From Clavaria fumosa (Eukaryota; Basidiomycota; Agaricomycetes; Agaricales; Clavariaceae), in the NCBI GenBank assembly GCA_951802425.1, contig OX637799.1, positions 372,001 to 436,000 of the forward strand: DNA of 64,000 nt, written 5' to 3'. The notes under the pieces were generated by a model. It did not search any database. It was not told the origin of the DNA and worked only from the letters and a program-made list of their open reading frames with translations. Position 1 is the first letter of the stretch, and each line of letters opens with the position of its first letter. Shown here in pieces: positions 20,352-32,430 of this stretch. The position numbers and the translations under genes are program-made.

Positions 20352-23300
20352 ATGACTTCTGCCCTCGATGCGCTCGGCGATGAGCACAGTCACCCGCCAT
20401 CTGACCTGAGCCACCACATCATCGCTGGCGAGGATGGAGAAGAGGATGAAGACACCGCTTCTCAACGCTCCGTCTCCCTGTCTTCCGCCCATCCTTCACC
20501 GCGCCATTCACTCGCCTCCGACCATACGCCAGTGTCGCCCATCTATGCTCCTGTTCTGGCCGGGTTCGCCGCTTCCTTGCCACCTGTGACAAGCTCCAAC
20601 GCCACAGACACTGGCGGCGGCTCCACTACGTCCACTGCCGCTGCCACACTCGCTGCGGGGGATCCTCCCCTTGACACCCACGCTGCGGATGCTAAACGCG
20701 CATCGCATCCTTCCACCCTAGACACTGACTTCTCCTCTGAAGCAGACAGCCAAAGTCTGTTCCACGAGACTTTCGCCAGCTCAATGACTTCGGCGCCTCC
20801 TTCCGTTCATAATGGCGACCACGACGACACTGGCGCGTCAATTGGCAAGAAAGAACGCCCGGAATCACTGTTGGTCTCTCCGACGACAGCCGTTTTGGTA
20901 CATGGCGTCGCTTTGGTCGACTTCAATCATCTTGCGCGTGTTTGCTTTTATTCCACGCTGAACCTGCAACTCATCTCCGGTCAACTGCAGGTGGGCCCTA
21001 AAATCGAATATTCCAGAGGACCCATTTTCCGAGATGAAGAGATTTCTAAAATCTTGCCCTTTTTTGCTCTCCCTGATGGAGCACATCTCGTACGTCCTTC
21101 TCCTGCTCACCTGAATCACGGCTCATATCTCAAATAGAGCTCAGAAGACTATTGTTACTTTCATCTCGTCCCATCCGGACCGCACCCAAGAACAATTTTC
21201 GGCATTTCGTCAGATCTGCTTCCACTTTCCGCCCTTCGCTGCACTCACGTGACCCCTCAGGTGCAACATGCAAATTGCGACAAGCAAACTAATCGTCAAG
21301 GATGTGGATGTAACGCGCTCGATTGTTCAGAAAGCTGTGGTCGTTTTGACAACAGAACCTGCGTTTGGGCCTATGCGGTAGTTATCATCCTGCATCAGGC
21401 CTGCTATCCGCAGTGACGCTTGGAAATTGTAGGGACAAGCTTGGCGTCGTTACACGCGCGTTGTTCAACCAGTTGTGAGTGTTCTCGAGCGCGCTCGAAA
21501 AGCAGTGTCATGCTCAAAGGCCAAATACAGGGACTTTCGCGAAACGGAGATACTCCGAGACTTTCATGTCTCGCTGGAGACTTCTTTGAAAACGCAGATG
21601 ACTGAGAGCGCGCTATACATGGGTGTGTTTATTTCCATTTTGGCCATGTTGTCACCGCTGACCGGAGCGGTTTAGGCACAAGTTTGTACGTGTCCGTTGG
21701 CACCACCCACCCGTAGACCGAAATATGACCTGATTTTTGAGGTATAACAGAAGGCAGTTCTTGCACCATTTCCGTCACCGCGCGCTTGTTCTGCTCAAGG
21801 CGTTAATGCTACAAAAACGCGTGGGTCTTCGCTTGGGTTTGGACATGTACTGTACACTCACACCCGGCGTGAAGATCATATTTTATGGACACCCGGTTGA
21901 GCGGCTTTGCACGTACCAATATTCTCTTGTATCGCTCATACCAAGTGCGTCTTTTTTTTCAACCTTGCTGGCTCAATTACCTATTCATTGGGTGTCTCGC
22001 TCATTTGCTCGTTTTATGCGCAAACACAGACCTCCTTCAAACCCTGCAAGATTGTGGTTCGCCGCCGCTCGCAGCGCGAGCACAGACGCTTTCGCGCCCC
22101 ACAGAGCTGCGCACCTCGGAGAGGAAAAGCATGATGCGTTACCTAGGAATGCCTCTGGATTTGTTTGGCATGGTGAGTTTTACTTGCTCCTTTTCTATCT
22201 GTGGCAGTTGGGATTCCCTTGAGCGTTGGTTAACTGTCACTCGCGTTTGCTCCGTCCTCCCGCCTTCCTCCCGTATGCATGTGTCACCAGGACGCATTTT
22301 TCCAGCCATACCTGCCACTACAGCAGCTGGATATGATCAAGGAGTCAAAGAGTTGGCTGTGTGGCACTACGAATACTATTGTAGCGCAACAGAAGGAGGT
22401 GGACCTGCTTGTCAACGTACGTTCTCCGAAGCTGTCCATGCCGTTTGCGCCGACGAGATTGCATACAGATCGAGACTGGCGCATTCGAGTTCCGCGACCC
22501 CAAGTTGGAGCGTATGGCGGGACTGTCGCCTGCCGATCGGAAATGGATAGACGACCTTGTGAGAGACGTCAATGAAGGCTGGGATGACGCAGATCCGGCG
22601 AGAGTTGCTGGGATGCAGTGAGTTTACCTGTAAGTCTTAGCAGGACAGACTGACAACAGAATGGGGCAGGTTCAAAGGAAGTGATGACTACTTGCGGACA
22701 AAGGTGTGTCTTCCGCTTGCGTCTCTATCGAGTAGTGTCAGCAGTTGACAGTGATAAACGACAGTTTGAGGAGTATATCTCGGCTGCGCTGGCCTCGGTC
22801 AGATATCGTGACTTTGTTGCAAAAGGCGAAGGGGCGGGCGTGATCATAACTGGTGGATCAGGTCCGAAACTTTTATTCTATTTGGGTCATTCACGGATCT
22901 CACCGTAAATATGTTCCTCAGGCGGCGACGCGAACTCGCTGGATGCGTTCAATCCTCTTTGGTGCGCCGAGTTCAAACGCACCAATGCATACGACGTGTG
23001 GGACCGCACTACAGACCCCATGCTGTTTGATATCGTTGAGCCCCGGTGTGTTTTTTGTCCTCTTCTCTTTCATTCATTTACTCATTGTCTGCGCACAAAA
23101 GACATCCATGCATTGACAAGCCATCGGTCGTCGCAGATATTGGTTTACGCCTTGCGGAGGGCATACAAGAGCTCAAGATCGAGCAGCAGCTCGCACCCAC
23201 GCGGGAGGCGATATCGCGCACAATCTCGGCGGGCTCGACCGGCCTCCTGAAAGCGGTAGAAGGCGTGCGCGGGCGCTGGGCCGTCGGACGGATGAGCAGC

Positions 23301-23924
23301 GCGAGCTCGAGTGATATCAGCGTGAATGAGATAATGTCGCCGCCAGTCACGCCCAGCCCGTCGGAAGGCGCCGCGCGCCGAGAGAAGACCGGCTCACCCA
23401 CAGTGGGGACACCCGTGCGGGGTGGTCATTCGCCGCTGGAGAGCATATTTAGCAGCTCCGCGAGGCCACCGAGCGTAGCAAGTACAATGTCGTCCGGCAC
23501 GAACGGACCTGGACCCACCGCCGGCGATGCCAAAGCCAAGCTGGCGAGCTGGGGTGCCGGGATTGGCTCGTTCTTCGGGAAGAAAGTCCCCAGACTGTCA
23601 GTCCCCATCGCATCGGCTCCAACTCCGTCGTCGATCACTGTCGAATCCGAGAAAAGGACTCATTCGTTACCAGTCGATACGACAGCATTGTCCCCAGCAC
23701 CAGTGTCCGCTGACACGCCCGTCACAGCTTTGAGGCATGATCATGACTTCCCTGGAAGCGAATCGTCGTCGTCGCTTAGCGCAAGTGTCCCTAGTGGGGA
23801 GAACTCGTTGCACAATGCGGGTCGAGAGGGTAACGCAGACTCATCACTTGATCCAGTTCACGTTGGAAGCGTAGAGTCGTTCCGCACCGCTGACGGAGGA
23901 AGCGTGGAAGGCGATCAGTCATGA
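20352..23924 (+). CDS. AVL9: Avl9-family DENN-domain protein (late secretory transport)
   Basis: Avl9 acts in exocytic traffic from the Golgi; its DENN fold suggests a Rab/GTPase partner. The first ~190 residues are acidic and Ser/Pro-rich. The DENN region follows: LVHGVALVDFNHL, VGPKIEYSRG, ILPFFALPDGAHL, then (after an intron) YCYFHLVPSGP, FGISCVRQI and DVTRSIVQKAVVVL. Later exons give FYGHPVERLC, a Ser-poor helical middle and a Ser/Thr-rich tail ending TGA 23922-23924. Many 50-70 bp introns are needed. The first (20934-20990, 57 nt) has a GC donor and is a multiple of three without stops, so retained reading is possible. The start is the first ATG. Confidence 0.85.
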
Positions 23925-24018
23925 ACTGCTAACGTTTGCAGCTCTCTAGTTACTCTGCATTAGAATCCTTATAATTACGCTAAGAAAACAACCTGCAAGC
24001 AGTAGACAAAGTTTTACG

Positions 24019-25374
24019 TCAATGAGATGACTTGGAGGATGCTTGGCTCCTGTTCTGGAGCGAATGACCGTACAGTCCCATCATTTTTTGTTTGAAGGCC
24101 TCCGCTTCTCTCCAAACGCCTTCGAGGCGAGAGTCATGTAAGAACCATTGTTTCTGGTCAAGGAAAACTGGACGGAACCGTCTCGGTTGAGGGAATTCAT
24201 CCGTCTCAGATGTGTCGTCCGCGTCCTCGGTGGCTTGGGCGAGTTTTCGTTTTGCCGGGGTGCGAGTGGGCCGTGCGCGTGGCGAAAGGAAGGGAGCCGT
24301 GCCTTGGAGATTCATGTTGGGCTGAGCGGTTTCGCCGGCCTGCAGAGTGGCCAGAGCGGGGCTGGATGTCGAAGCGCTTGAATGGAGGACTAGCTCCGCG
24401 GGCGTGAGCGCCTGTAAACGCACCGTTTTCTGCTTCTTCGTCGGGGAGGGCGTAGTGAACTCATCGTCCACATTGGAAAGCTCTGGTCTACGTTTAGAGG
24501 TGAGAGTGGATGGTGCGTCTGGCAGATTTTCTGTTCGGGGCGCGGTGTCCGTCTTGGACGGAGATGGCTGCGGCGTCTTTGTGGGCGAGACAGAGCGCGA
24601 CGAGCGCAAAGGCCATCGAAGCGCGTCGACCTCCTGGGACATGCGTAGCCCGAGCGCGTCGCAGGCCTTGTCAAGAGTTTTGAGGAGAGCGGCAAAGCTT
24701 TTGAGCGAGAGACCGTTCTCTTCGACAAGGTCATCGAGGCTATCCCGTTCGATCTTAGGAGGGTGTCAAGCAATTGGCACAAGATGCTTGGTTTGCTGTG
24801 ATAAACATACCCTGAGCTGTGTGCATGTCCAGGAAAAGATAGCGCATTTGATGAGGGTTGTTTGACCCTCGTACCGCCGCTGCAGTCTATCCACCTCCAG
24901 GACGGTCCCTTCAGCCTCAGCCATCCATCCAAGCAGCTTCTGCTTCAAATTACGGGTACCACCAACAGCGTGATGTTTCAACAGGGCTTGGTACGACAAA
25001 TCCTGAGACCCTCCATGTTGACCGCTTGCGCCGTCAGAGTCTACGAGGATCGACCGAACGGTGGCGAGCGTGGTTTTAAAAATATTGGGCGCAAGGCAAG
25101 ACGACTTTTGTGCTACTGCCTCAGATACATCACTGTTACGCAGCCTGTAAAGACATTGATATCTTTCAACACCTTCGCATGAAGCTGAGACTGACTGTAA
25201 TGAGGCGACAAGTGCGCAGATGGCAGCTAAGCCAGTGGTGCCTGCACCGAGGTCATGCCCAGATCCTGGGCCGGTCTTAGCTGCCGCAATGTGCAGCAGA
25301 GCTTGGGCTTTGTTGTAAGTCTCAGGCTTTGCGCAGAGACGTTTGAGTTGGGCAAGCTGCAGTGCTGGAGGCAT
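24019..25374 (-). CDS. ORC6: Origin recognition complex subunit 6
   Basis: The smallest ORC subunit, needed for replication licensing and loading of MCM. Residues 1-200 fit the TFIIB/cyclin-like Orc6 fold: LAAICALVASLQS, then SCLAPNIFKTTLATVR. One intron (about 24810-24755) joins to ERDSLDDLVEENGLSLKSFA. The C-terminal part is rich in Ser/Pro/Lys with several SP/TP sites (likely CDK targets), as in Orc6 proteins, and ends in a basic Arg/Ser tail. The end lies 94 bp from the AVL9 stop on the other strand. Identity rests on short motifs; a related cyclin-fold protein is the main alternative. Confidence 0.75.
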
Positions 25375-25521
25375 GGCTTTAGCTTAGCCATATCATTGTG
25401 CGTGACCGCGGTAAGAATGTTCACGTGAGAGCATCGCATCACGCGTCAGCAGGTTTTTGCGACAAAGGCAAAGTCCAAAAAGTAAGAGACTGAAGGGGAG
25501 CAAGGGAAACAAGTCGGTAAG

Positions 25522-28500
25522 TTACGCAGAGAACTTGGTCCAAGCAAGTACTAATCCGTCCCTGCGCTTGGACGCGATGGCCCACTTCGGTAAAAACGCC
25601 AGCACCTCCTCGAAAGCAGGAATTTTCCCACCAGTTCCGATGCCACCTGCCGTACCGCTCTCATACTCGTTCCAATCGCAAGCGATGGCCCCGGTCAGCG
25701 CTTTCCCCTCTAGAGCATCGACGTCCACCACGAACTCCCGGTCCCACGTCCTCGACCACAACATCACCTCTTTCAAACCATCCCCAATATCATCCCATCC
25801 ACGTCGTAACTTCGTTTTATGGGATCCAGCCACTTCAAAGCGCGTGATCGGCTCATCAAAGTAGATCCTGCAGTTTCGGGTGTTCGTGCCCTTGACTGTG
25901 ATGCGCACAGAGCTCTCGTTCAGCCGTTGGGCCGACGAGTAAAACCAGTCAACAGGGCCGGCGAATCCAGATTCGGCGTAGCGGCTCCGACCTGTGCTGG
26001 GGAGCAGGCTACTTGAATCCCAAAGGCAATCAGAAAATCCTAATCTGGTGGAGCCCCGCAAGTCCCTAAGGTTCTCGCACTTCACTTCCTTCGACCAGGA
26101 GGAAGGCAGTTCAGATATTATGTGTGGACGGAGATACCTCGAGACGCCTGTTAACTTCGTATTAGCGCTGACGACCTTGCCTCCATCCAATTGAATTCTT
26201 TGCTGGAAGTAGATCTTGAGAGGTGCTGCCTGGTTGAACGGAAAGACCAGCCAAGCATACACAGTAGTCAAAACGAAGACAACTGCCATAACGATGGTGA
26301 GGTAACGGGATAGTTTGACACTGAACGGTGCCAACGGAAGCATGAACAGCACCGACATAAATGCGATGGCGCCATAGACTGAGTGAATATTCTGAATCAG
26401 TCTGCCCGCTACGCGAAGCCTTCCATACATGCTTACCTATAATAGGGCTGCTTCCATCGGAGAGTGTCTGAGACAGGGACGCCAGTAGCAACACCATGAG
26501 ATGCGCTGTGAGCATGAGCGGCAGCGGAATTGCGATCAGCGCCTGCACGAGCCACCATCCAATGGCACCTTCCGGTTCTCCACCATCCGCATCGCGCACG
26601 CGCGAGGGAGGAGGGGTCCTTGAGCGGCGCTGAGCAATCAGGGGCGTGATTTCAGTGGGCTCGGCCTCGACTTGTTCCTCCTGCTGAACAGCACCCCCCT
26701 CAGCCGGGGGGGCTGTCTCGTCCACTTCATGTCGGACACCGCGTACACGCCTTTGTCCATTGGTCGTATCTGATTCGCTGGTGCCTTTTGCGCCAGCTAG
26801 TACCTCCAAGATGCCGAGTACGAGAGAGATGAGGACAGCACAATTCCATGCGGTCAGGAAATAAACACCGCCGAGTTTCCATTTCCCTACAGCGATGGTT
26901 GCTCCCAGGAGAAGCAGCCAGGAAAAGATATATGTCTGGAGCAGGACGGTGAGCTTCTCCTGTTCGGGTAGCAGAGGCTGTCCCGAAACATTACGTATCC
27001 GCAAAGGCAGAACGATGGAAAGATAAGCCAATGAAGAGAATGAGATGACAACAAGATGCTGGTGCGAGTATATGATCTATGCGCATAGCTTAAGCATAAT
27101 CTTCCGATTGATGGAAAACCAACTTACGAACGGGTTCAACTTGACGTAGCAGAGTAGGAGGATAGATTCAGAAGCGAGAACTACGACCACGGCTAACCAG
27201 AACTTGGTTCTTCCCCACACTGGCTTCAACCATTCCAGCTTTGTGAACGATCTCCATGCCCAAATCCAAGATGGCTCCGCACTATCCACGTTCCCTCCAA
27301 GCCGTCCGCGTAATATCAGCTCCTTGCTAAGGATTGAGAGAAGCAACAGGATGGGGCCAATCACGAGAAATACGATGTTCAAAGCAAAGAGGAGCAGAAG
27401 TGGGAACACAACTAATGTCGATGCGAATACTATAAGAATGCAAGTGATCGTCATGACATTGACCACAAGGTATAAAATCTGAAAACCCACGATCGAAATA
27501 GACAGCATCTTCCCCTGTTTCATGCGTTCTCTTCTCATTCAACAACGCATGTCCGGCGCCCGCCGCGGCTTCCATCATAGCCCACAGTGCCTTCCTTCCG
27601 CCTTCTGTGGTAGGGATAGCATCCCACTTAGTGTGATACAAACTTCGCCCTTTATAGAAGGCAAAGTCGAGCCCCTGCAGCCGGCTTGCCGGGCCATTGT
27701 AGACTGTGTAGTCTGTGTCGGACCGAACGAGTCCAAGGGAAAACCCGTCTGCGGCCATGACATTGGAGTGTGGGTGCGGAACATACTTCGCAAGAAAGGC
27801 ACTGAGCGGGGCACTCGAGGTGGCACGAAACAGCAACGGCCGGCTGCGTAAAGATGAGACATGTGAAAACGAGCCCTTGTTCTCACACGTACCCTCCGGC
27901 GGCAGCCCCTTCGAGATTCAAGAAAGTGTCCACAAATGTTGCCCAGGGATGTTCGAGAAAACTTGAGACACCCAAACCCGCACAGTTGAGCAGCCTTAAG
28001 CATGATTTGAGGCGCACAGATTTACTTACACGTGTGCTCCATGCAATCCATCCTCTTCCCCGTTGTTGAAATTGAACACCGCAGTGCGCTTCGGCCTGTT
28101 CCTCGCGAATAGCTCAACGAGTTGTAACAACGTTGTGACACCCATTCCATCGTCCGAGACTCCGGGTGCGGTCGACACCGAGTCATAATGGGCAGAGAAC
28201 AAGACGCCGCCCTGTCGTAAATATTCTGGATCTGTTCCATCGATTTTGACGAGGATGTTGGTGCCCTCGAAATAAGTTGCGGTACCCTCTCTGTAGCCCA
28301 TGACCCACGATGCGTTGGAGATCAGGTCGTCCCATATGCAGATGTGCGACTTGGAATCTGAATAGTCTGAGTATCGAGAGACGATGTCGTGTAATCGAGA
28401 AAGGAGGTAGGACCGCACGACGTCGTTGGCGTGAGAGTTGAATGGATGTGGTTGGACAGCTATCTATATGACAAGTCAAATGAAGAGAAATAGAAGAGGA

Positions 28501-28702
28501 GGGAGGATATGCATACCTTGTGAAGGTCCAAGTCAGCTTGGTCGATGTTGAGACCTCGCTGATATTTTGGTTGTGGCACATCCGGCAGTTCATCCGAAAT
28601 GAGGACCGAGGTGAAGACGGTAAAGTAGATGAGGACAACCAAAATGGTTGTCGGAACGGTACGAAATTTCAAAGCGGAAACAAACCGACGCAAGACGTCC
28701 AT
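25522..28702 (-). CDS. PFF1: Vacuolar membrane M28 zinc metalloprotease
   Basis: Integral vacuolar peptidase of the YBR074W/Pff1 family. The N-terminus (ATG 28702) has one membrane segment (about residues 16-34). The M28 domain shows AHYDS (zinc-binding His, about 28183), PGVSDDG (bridging Asp) and NNGEEDGLHGAH (catalytic Glu, zinc Glu, about 28050), followed by FLNLEGAAAGG-type sequence after an intron. Several hydrophobic helices follow (about 27500-26200), then a lumenal C-terminal domain ending at 25522. The order matches the family. An in-frame ATG at 28780 would add 26 residues. It lies 147 bp upstream of ORC6 on the same strand. Confidence 0.87.
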
Positions 28703-29056
28703 TTTTTTGCGAGAGGAACCAGCAGCTCTCACTGGCGGGTTATCTGCCGGATTCAGCGGACCGCTTAACGCGAAGATCATGTGACTCTTTTTCAGTCAGC
28801 AAATCTTAAGACAAAGACGCGGTTGTACATATGGTGAATTTGTAGTATTTGGTTTGGTATGTGGTGTAAGGAGGTGTGTATGTACTTTTCTGTGGGAATG
28901 TTTCCTTTGGGTCTGGGGTACGACATGACGTCGGACAAATTGAGGCCTGGTAGTTTGGGTGTGGGGTCAGGCGTGTAAATTTTTAGTCCTTATTCTTGTA
29001 CCCGACTCCGAGGAGCACTCACACGCAAGATAGTAGCAGTGTATGAGTACATGGTT
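28703..29056. other. Intergenic region
   Basis: About 350 bp, AT- and GT-rich (TGTGGTGTAAGGAGGTGTGT near 28860), between the PFF1 start and the F-box gene end. No gene is seen. Confidence 0.55.
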
Positions 29057-29109
29057 AATTAAACCAGTCGTCGTAAATTGTTTGAGTCTCATTCCACGTG
29101 CCGTTGTTG

Positions 29110-30325
29110 TCACGAACGAATAAAGTGGGTTCGGGTTCCATCTGGGAAACCGACGGTGCTCAAGCTGCTGGACCTTTCAGCGAAGAGGTGAGCCAGTCGC
29201 AGTCGATCTGTCTGGGTTTGAAAAGCTCCAGCTGTGCTTGCCTGTCCCAATAAGTCAAAACAGAAATCCAGGTCCTTTAGCGCGGTGAATGCGGAGAGTG
29301 ATATTGACAGACTCTCAGGATGCTGCGGCAGGTCATTACCAACGGCGAAGATTCCGTAAGGCACAAGCGTCACTCACGAGGTCGATTCTATTGTCGCGCA
29401 CGACGAAGCTGATGCTACTGACTTTGGGAAAAGAGCGTGCTATGGAGCTCATAATTTTTGACATGCTCGTCTGGTCGGCAAAACTTTCAACGACAATGTG
29501 GATGTGCCTGAAGGTAGATGGCGCATGGCCAAACCAAATTGTGTAGAGTTTCTCGATAGGGTCTGCACTCCAGCTTGTCACGCCATTAACGACAGGAGAA
29601 AACGCTGGGAAGACGGCCAACGCGTTCATCGCGGTGCCCGAACGAAAATGTGAGGATACGGCCAAAGGCCCTTGACTTCTTGAAGATGAGGCGAGATCAC
29701 GGAAAAGGTTGACGTCAGATTTTTTGTAGTACTCCATTTCCAAGCCTTCAACGGCGACTGCGATAAGTGATGGGTGATCTAGTGCGCACCTGGCTAAATT
29801 GAGATGGTGGCTAGAGAGGAAATAGTCAAGGGAGAAGGTCGATCTCCTGTGGAAATCCTTGTCAGTGATATAATCTATTCGTAGACAAGGCACCCTTACC
29901 GCAGCGCAGCTAGCATGCTTCTGCCATCATAGTCTTGCGAAGCTCGGATGATGAGGGTCTTCAGGCCCGACATCTTAGGTAGGACCGCGCATAACAAATG
30001 GCAGAGCCCTCGAGGATCATGTACTGACCAAAACGCGAATTCGAACGTGCGGACCAGACGCGCTTTCTCGGGAGATTGATTGAGTGTTTGCAGACACGCA
30101 CGACCCTTACTGGTGTCCTGGTTTTTGGGCGCAATGAACACATCCTTGTACAGAACACGCTCTGCCTCGGCTCGAAGATCGCGGCTGACAATAGAGAGAT
30201 TGATAAGTGTTGATGGATCAGTTGAATTGTATGCCACGATGGACCCAAACACTTCTAGAGGAATCTGATGAACAAATGTAAGGCGCAATGGCAATTAAAC
30301 TGTGCTATTAGAGATTGACCTTCAT
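29110..30325 (-). CDS. F-box-like protein (Agaricomycete family)
   Basis: It has the N-terminal pattern IPLEVFGSIVAY...LINLSIVSRDLRAEAERVLY, the F-box-like signature of a large Agaricomycete family thought to act as substrate adaptors in SCF ubiquitin ligases. The proposed first exon is only ATGAAG (30325-30320), spliced by an intron 30319-30265 straight into ATTCCTCTAGAAG; without it the frame has no ATG. A leucine-rich-repeat-like remainder spans two more exons. The C-terminus is uncertain: the frame used here ends at 29110, while another frame continues to 29057 with a more protein-like sequence, so an extra intron or frameshift is possible. Confidence 0.65.
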
Positions 30326-30404
30326 GGGTGTTGAACCTTGAACGTTGAACGTTGAAACGTTGAAACTTGAATGCTTTGTCACATGACAAGCTATTCCACC
30401 AACG
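30326..30404. promoter_or_regulatory. 79-bp bidirectional promoter, F-box / TAF6
   Basis: Two divergent start codons are only 79 bp apart. More than half of the gap is a TTGAA repeat (30331-30373). A TCACATGAC palindrome-like site follows near 30380. No TATA box is seen. Confidence 0.55.
30331..30373 (+). repeat. Six tandem TTGAA heptamers
   Basis: Units TTGAACC, TTGAACG, TTGAACG, TTGAAACG, TTGAAAC and TTGAATG run head to tail at 7-8 bp spacing inside the shared promoter. Confidence 0.85.
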
Positions 30405-32115
30405 ATGAGCAAGCCCAAAACACGCGCTGTACCTGCTCAGCAGGCTGGTTTGTATAAGCTCGAATCAATTCGGGTGAGCCCATCCCACAGCGCTTTCGTC
30501 CCACAGCAGCAATCCACCTTACAAGCGAAACAGGACATCGCTGAGTCGTTGAACATCACGAACATTTCTGACCAGGTTGCTGCGGCTTTGGCGAGCGATG
30601 TAGAGTATAGAATTCACCAAGTCATCGAGGTGCGATCAAATTTTGAGCTTTATCGTCATCCACCCCTCAAGGTCAGATCGTGTCAAGGATGCCGCCCGGT
30701 TCATGCGTCACGGCAAGCGCACGACGATGACCACTTCCGACGTTGACCAAGCCCTTCGCGTATTGAACATCGAACCTCTGTATGGCCACTCTCCGCACAA
30801 CCCGCCCACGTTCCGTCGCGCTCTTCCTTTTTCGCAGGCCCCCTTCCCCATCTATTTTGTTGAAGACGAGGAGATCGACTTTGACCGCGTTATCCGAGAA
30901 GAAAAAATTACGCTTTCCAAGGGCGTCAGTTGGACCGCACATTGGCTTGCTATCGAGGGCGTCCAACCCCTCATTCCAGAAAATCCCCCTGCCGTGCCTC
31001 GAGAGCCCGAATTCGAGGCGTCAAAACCTCTCGAACGCGCTCCGTCCCAGCTGCCTCTCACGCCACAATCTCCCAGCCGTTCTTCCGTCAACCAATCAGA
31101 CAAACGACAGCAGCTCCTCGTCAAGCAAGTGCTCTCCCGCGAGCTGCAATTATATTACACTCGCCTCACGTCGTCACTGCTCCCGCCGACCAACGACGAT
31201 GTGAAGCGGACGGCTGCGCTCGCGAGCCTGCGTAACGACGCTGGGTTGCAGACTCTTCTGCCATATCTTGTTCGATGGGTTGGAGAGGGTGTCGTGGGTT
31301 GCCTTCGAGAAGGTGCTCCTGAGGAGAACGATGGCAAAGTCCTTGACATCTTACTTGATGTCATCAGCGCGATTTTGGACAACAACACTTTGTTCGTCGA
31401 GCCATACGTGAGTTTCCACCGACGATCAATTCTGTTTCGCTGACGCAAGTGCTCCCAATCTCCAGCTTCACCAGATTCTGCCGCCCATTCTCTCGACGCT
31501 GCTACACTCAACCTTGCCCTCGACGCACGCGACACATCTGCGCATCGCGGCCTCGCAGACGCTGGCGCGGGTGCTGCGGCAGCATTCGACGACGTACCCG
31601 TCGCTGTCGCCACGGTTGATGAAGACGTTGCTGCTCGCGCTTATCTCGGTCGGGCGGAGCAAGGGCACGCGCGAGGGCGCGATACGGGGACTCCTGAGCG
31701 TTGGTAAGGAGGCGATACGCAAAGGGCTCGTTGAAGGTGGCGGGGCCAAGGTCGTCGGCAGCGAGTGCGCGTCGCAGGGTGCCCGTGAGGTGGCCGAGGA
31801 TGAGTCTTTGGGCCCGTTAGTGCAAGCTGTCATGGTAAAATCCTCGTTTGTTTTCCATTCGGTTTCTTTTTCTTTGGTGTCCGCTGTTTTGCTAAGTCCT
31901 TCCCTCGATCTTGGTACATACCTGTACAGGATGCATTTGAAGTGCTGCAGCCCTCCTCGACTCCGGAGCCTTCGCGGGCGTTGGACCCAGGAGATGAAGC
32001 GGACGCGGCAATCATCACGCAGATGCGTGAGGTCGTCGGAGATTTTTTCGCAGAGCGGTTGATGGGAGACGCTGTCAGAGCGAGAGGGATCCTCAGTGCC
32101 ACAGCGTCGGTGTAG
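30405..32115 (+). CDS. TAF6: TFIID/SAGA subunit TAF6
   Basis: TAF6 pairs with TAF9 through a histone fold in TFIID (and SAGA in yeasts) for RNA polymerase II initiation. Residues about 40-110 carry the histone fold (QDIAESLNI ... RVKDAARFMRHGKRTTMTTSDVDQALR), followed by the typical NIEPLYGH, YFVEDEEIDF and SWTAHWLAIEGVQP segments. A Pro-rich linker leads to the C-terminal HEAT repeat domain, with introns at about 30629-30667, 31410-31463 and 31834-31929. The stop is TAG 32113-32115. An N-terminal extension of ~25 residues before the fold is longer than usual, and an intron may lie near 30473. Confidence 0.9.
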
Positions 32116-32430
32116 GGTTTGTTTTCTCGTCCTTTCCCCTTTTTTCTTGTGGAGACGCGCACAGAGTGAGGGACTCAGTAATCGTTTTACGCATCGAAGA
32201 TCGTAGAGTTGCAGAAGGCTTGGCCACTTTCTCTAGGCATTTTGCATTGTATAATCCAGGCAACGCGATAAATAGTCTACTGCCAAGGGCTACAACCTCA
32301 TTGAACCATGAGTAGCTTACTGTACTGTCAACCTCAACATTAATATCTAATCAACATCCAACAAGTAGCGCCATCTGGAGAGGAATAATAAGACCCTGAA
32401 TCGCAATGCTGGTGCGTCGGGAGAGACTAC
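32116..32430. other. Convergent intergenic region
   Basis: 315 bp between the ends of TAF6 and DSC3. AT-rich 3' flanking sequence; nothing else is seen. Confidence 0.55.
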
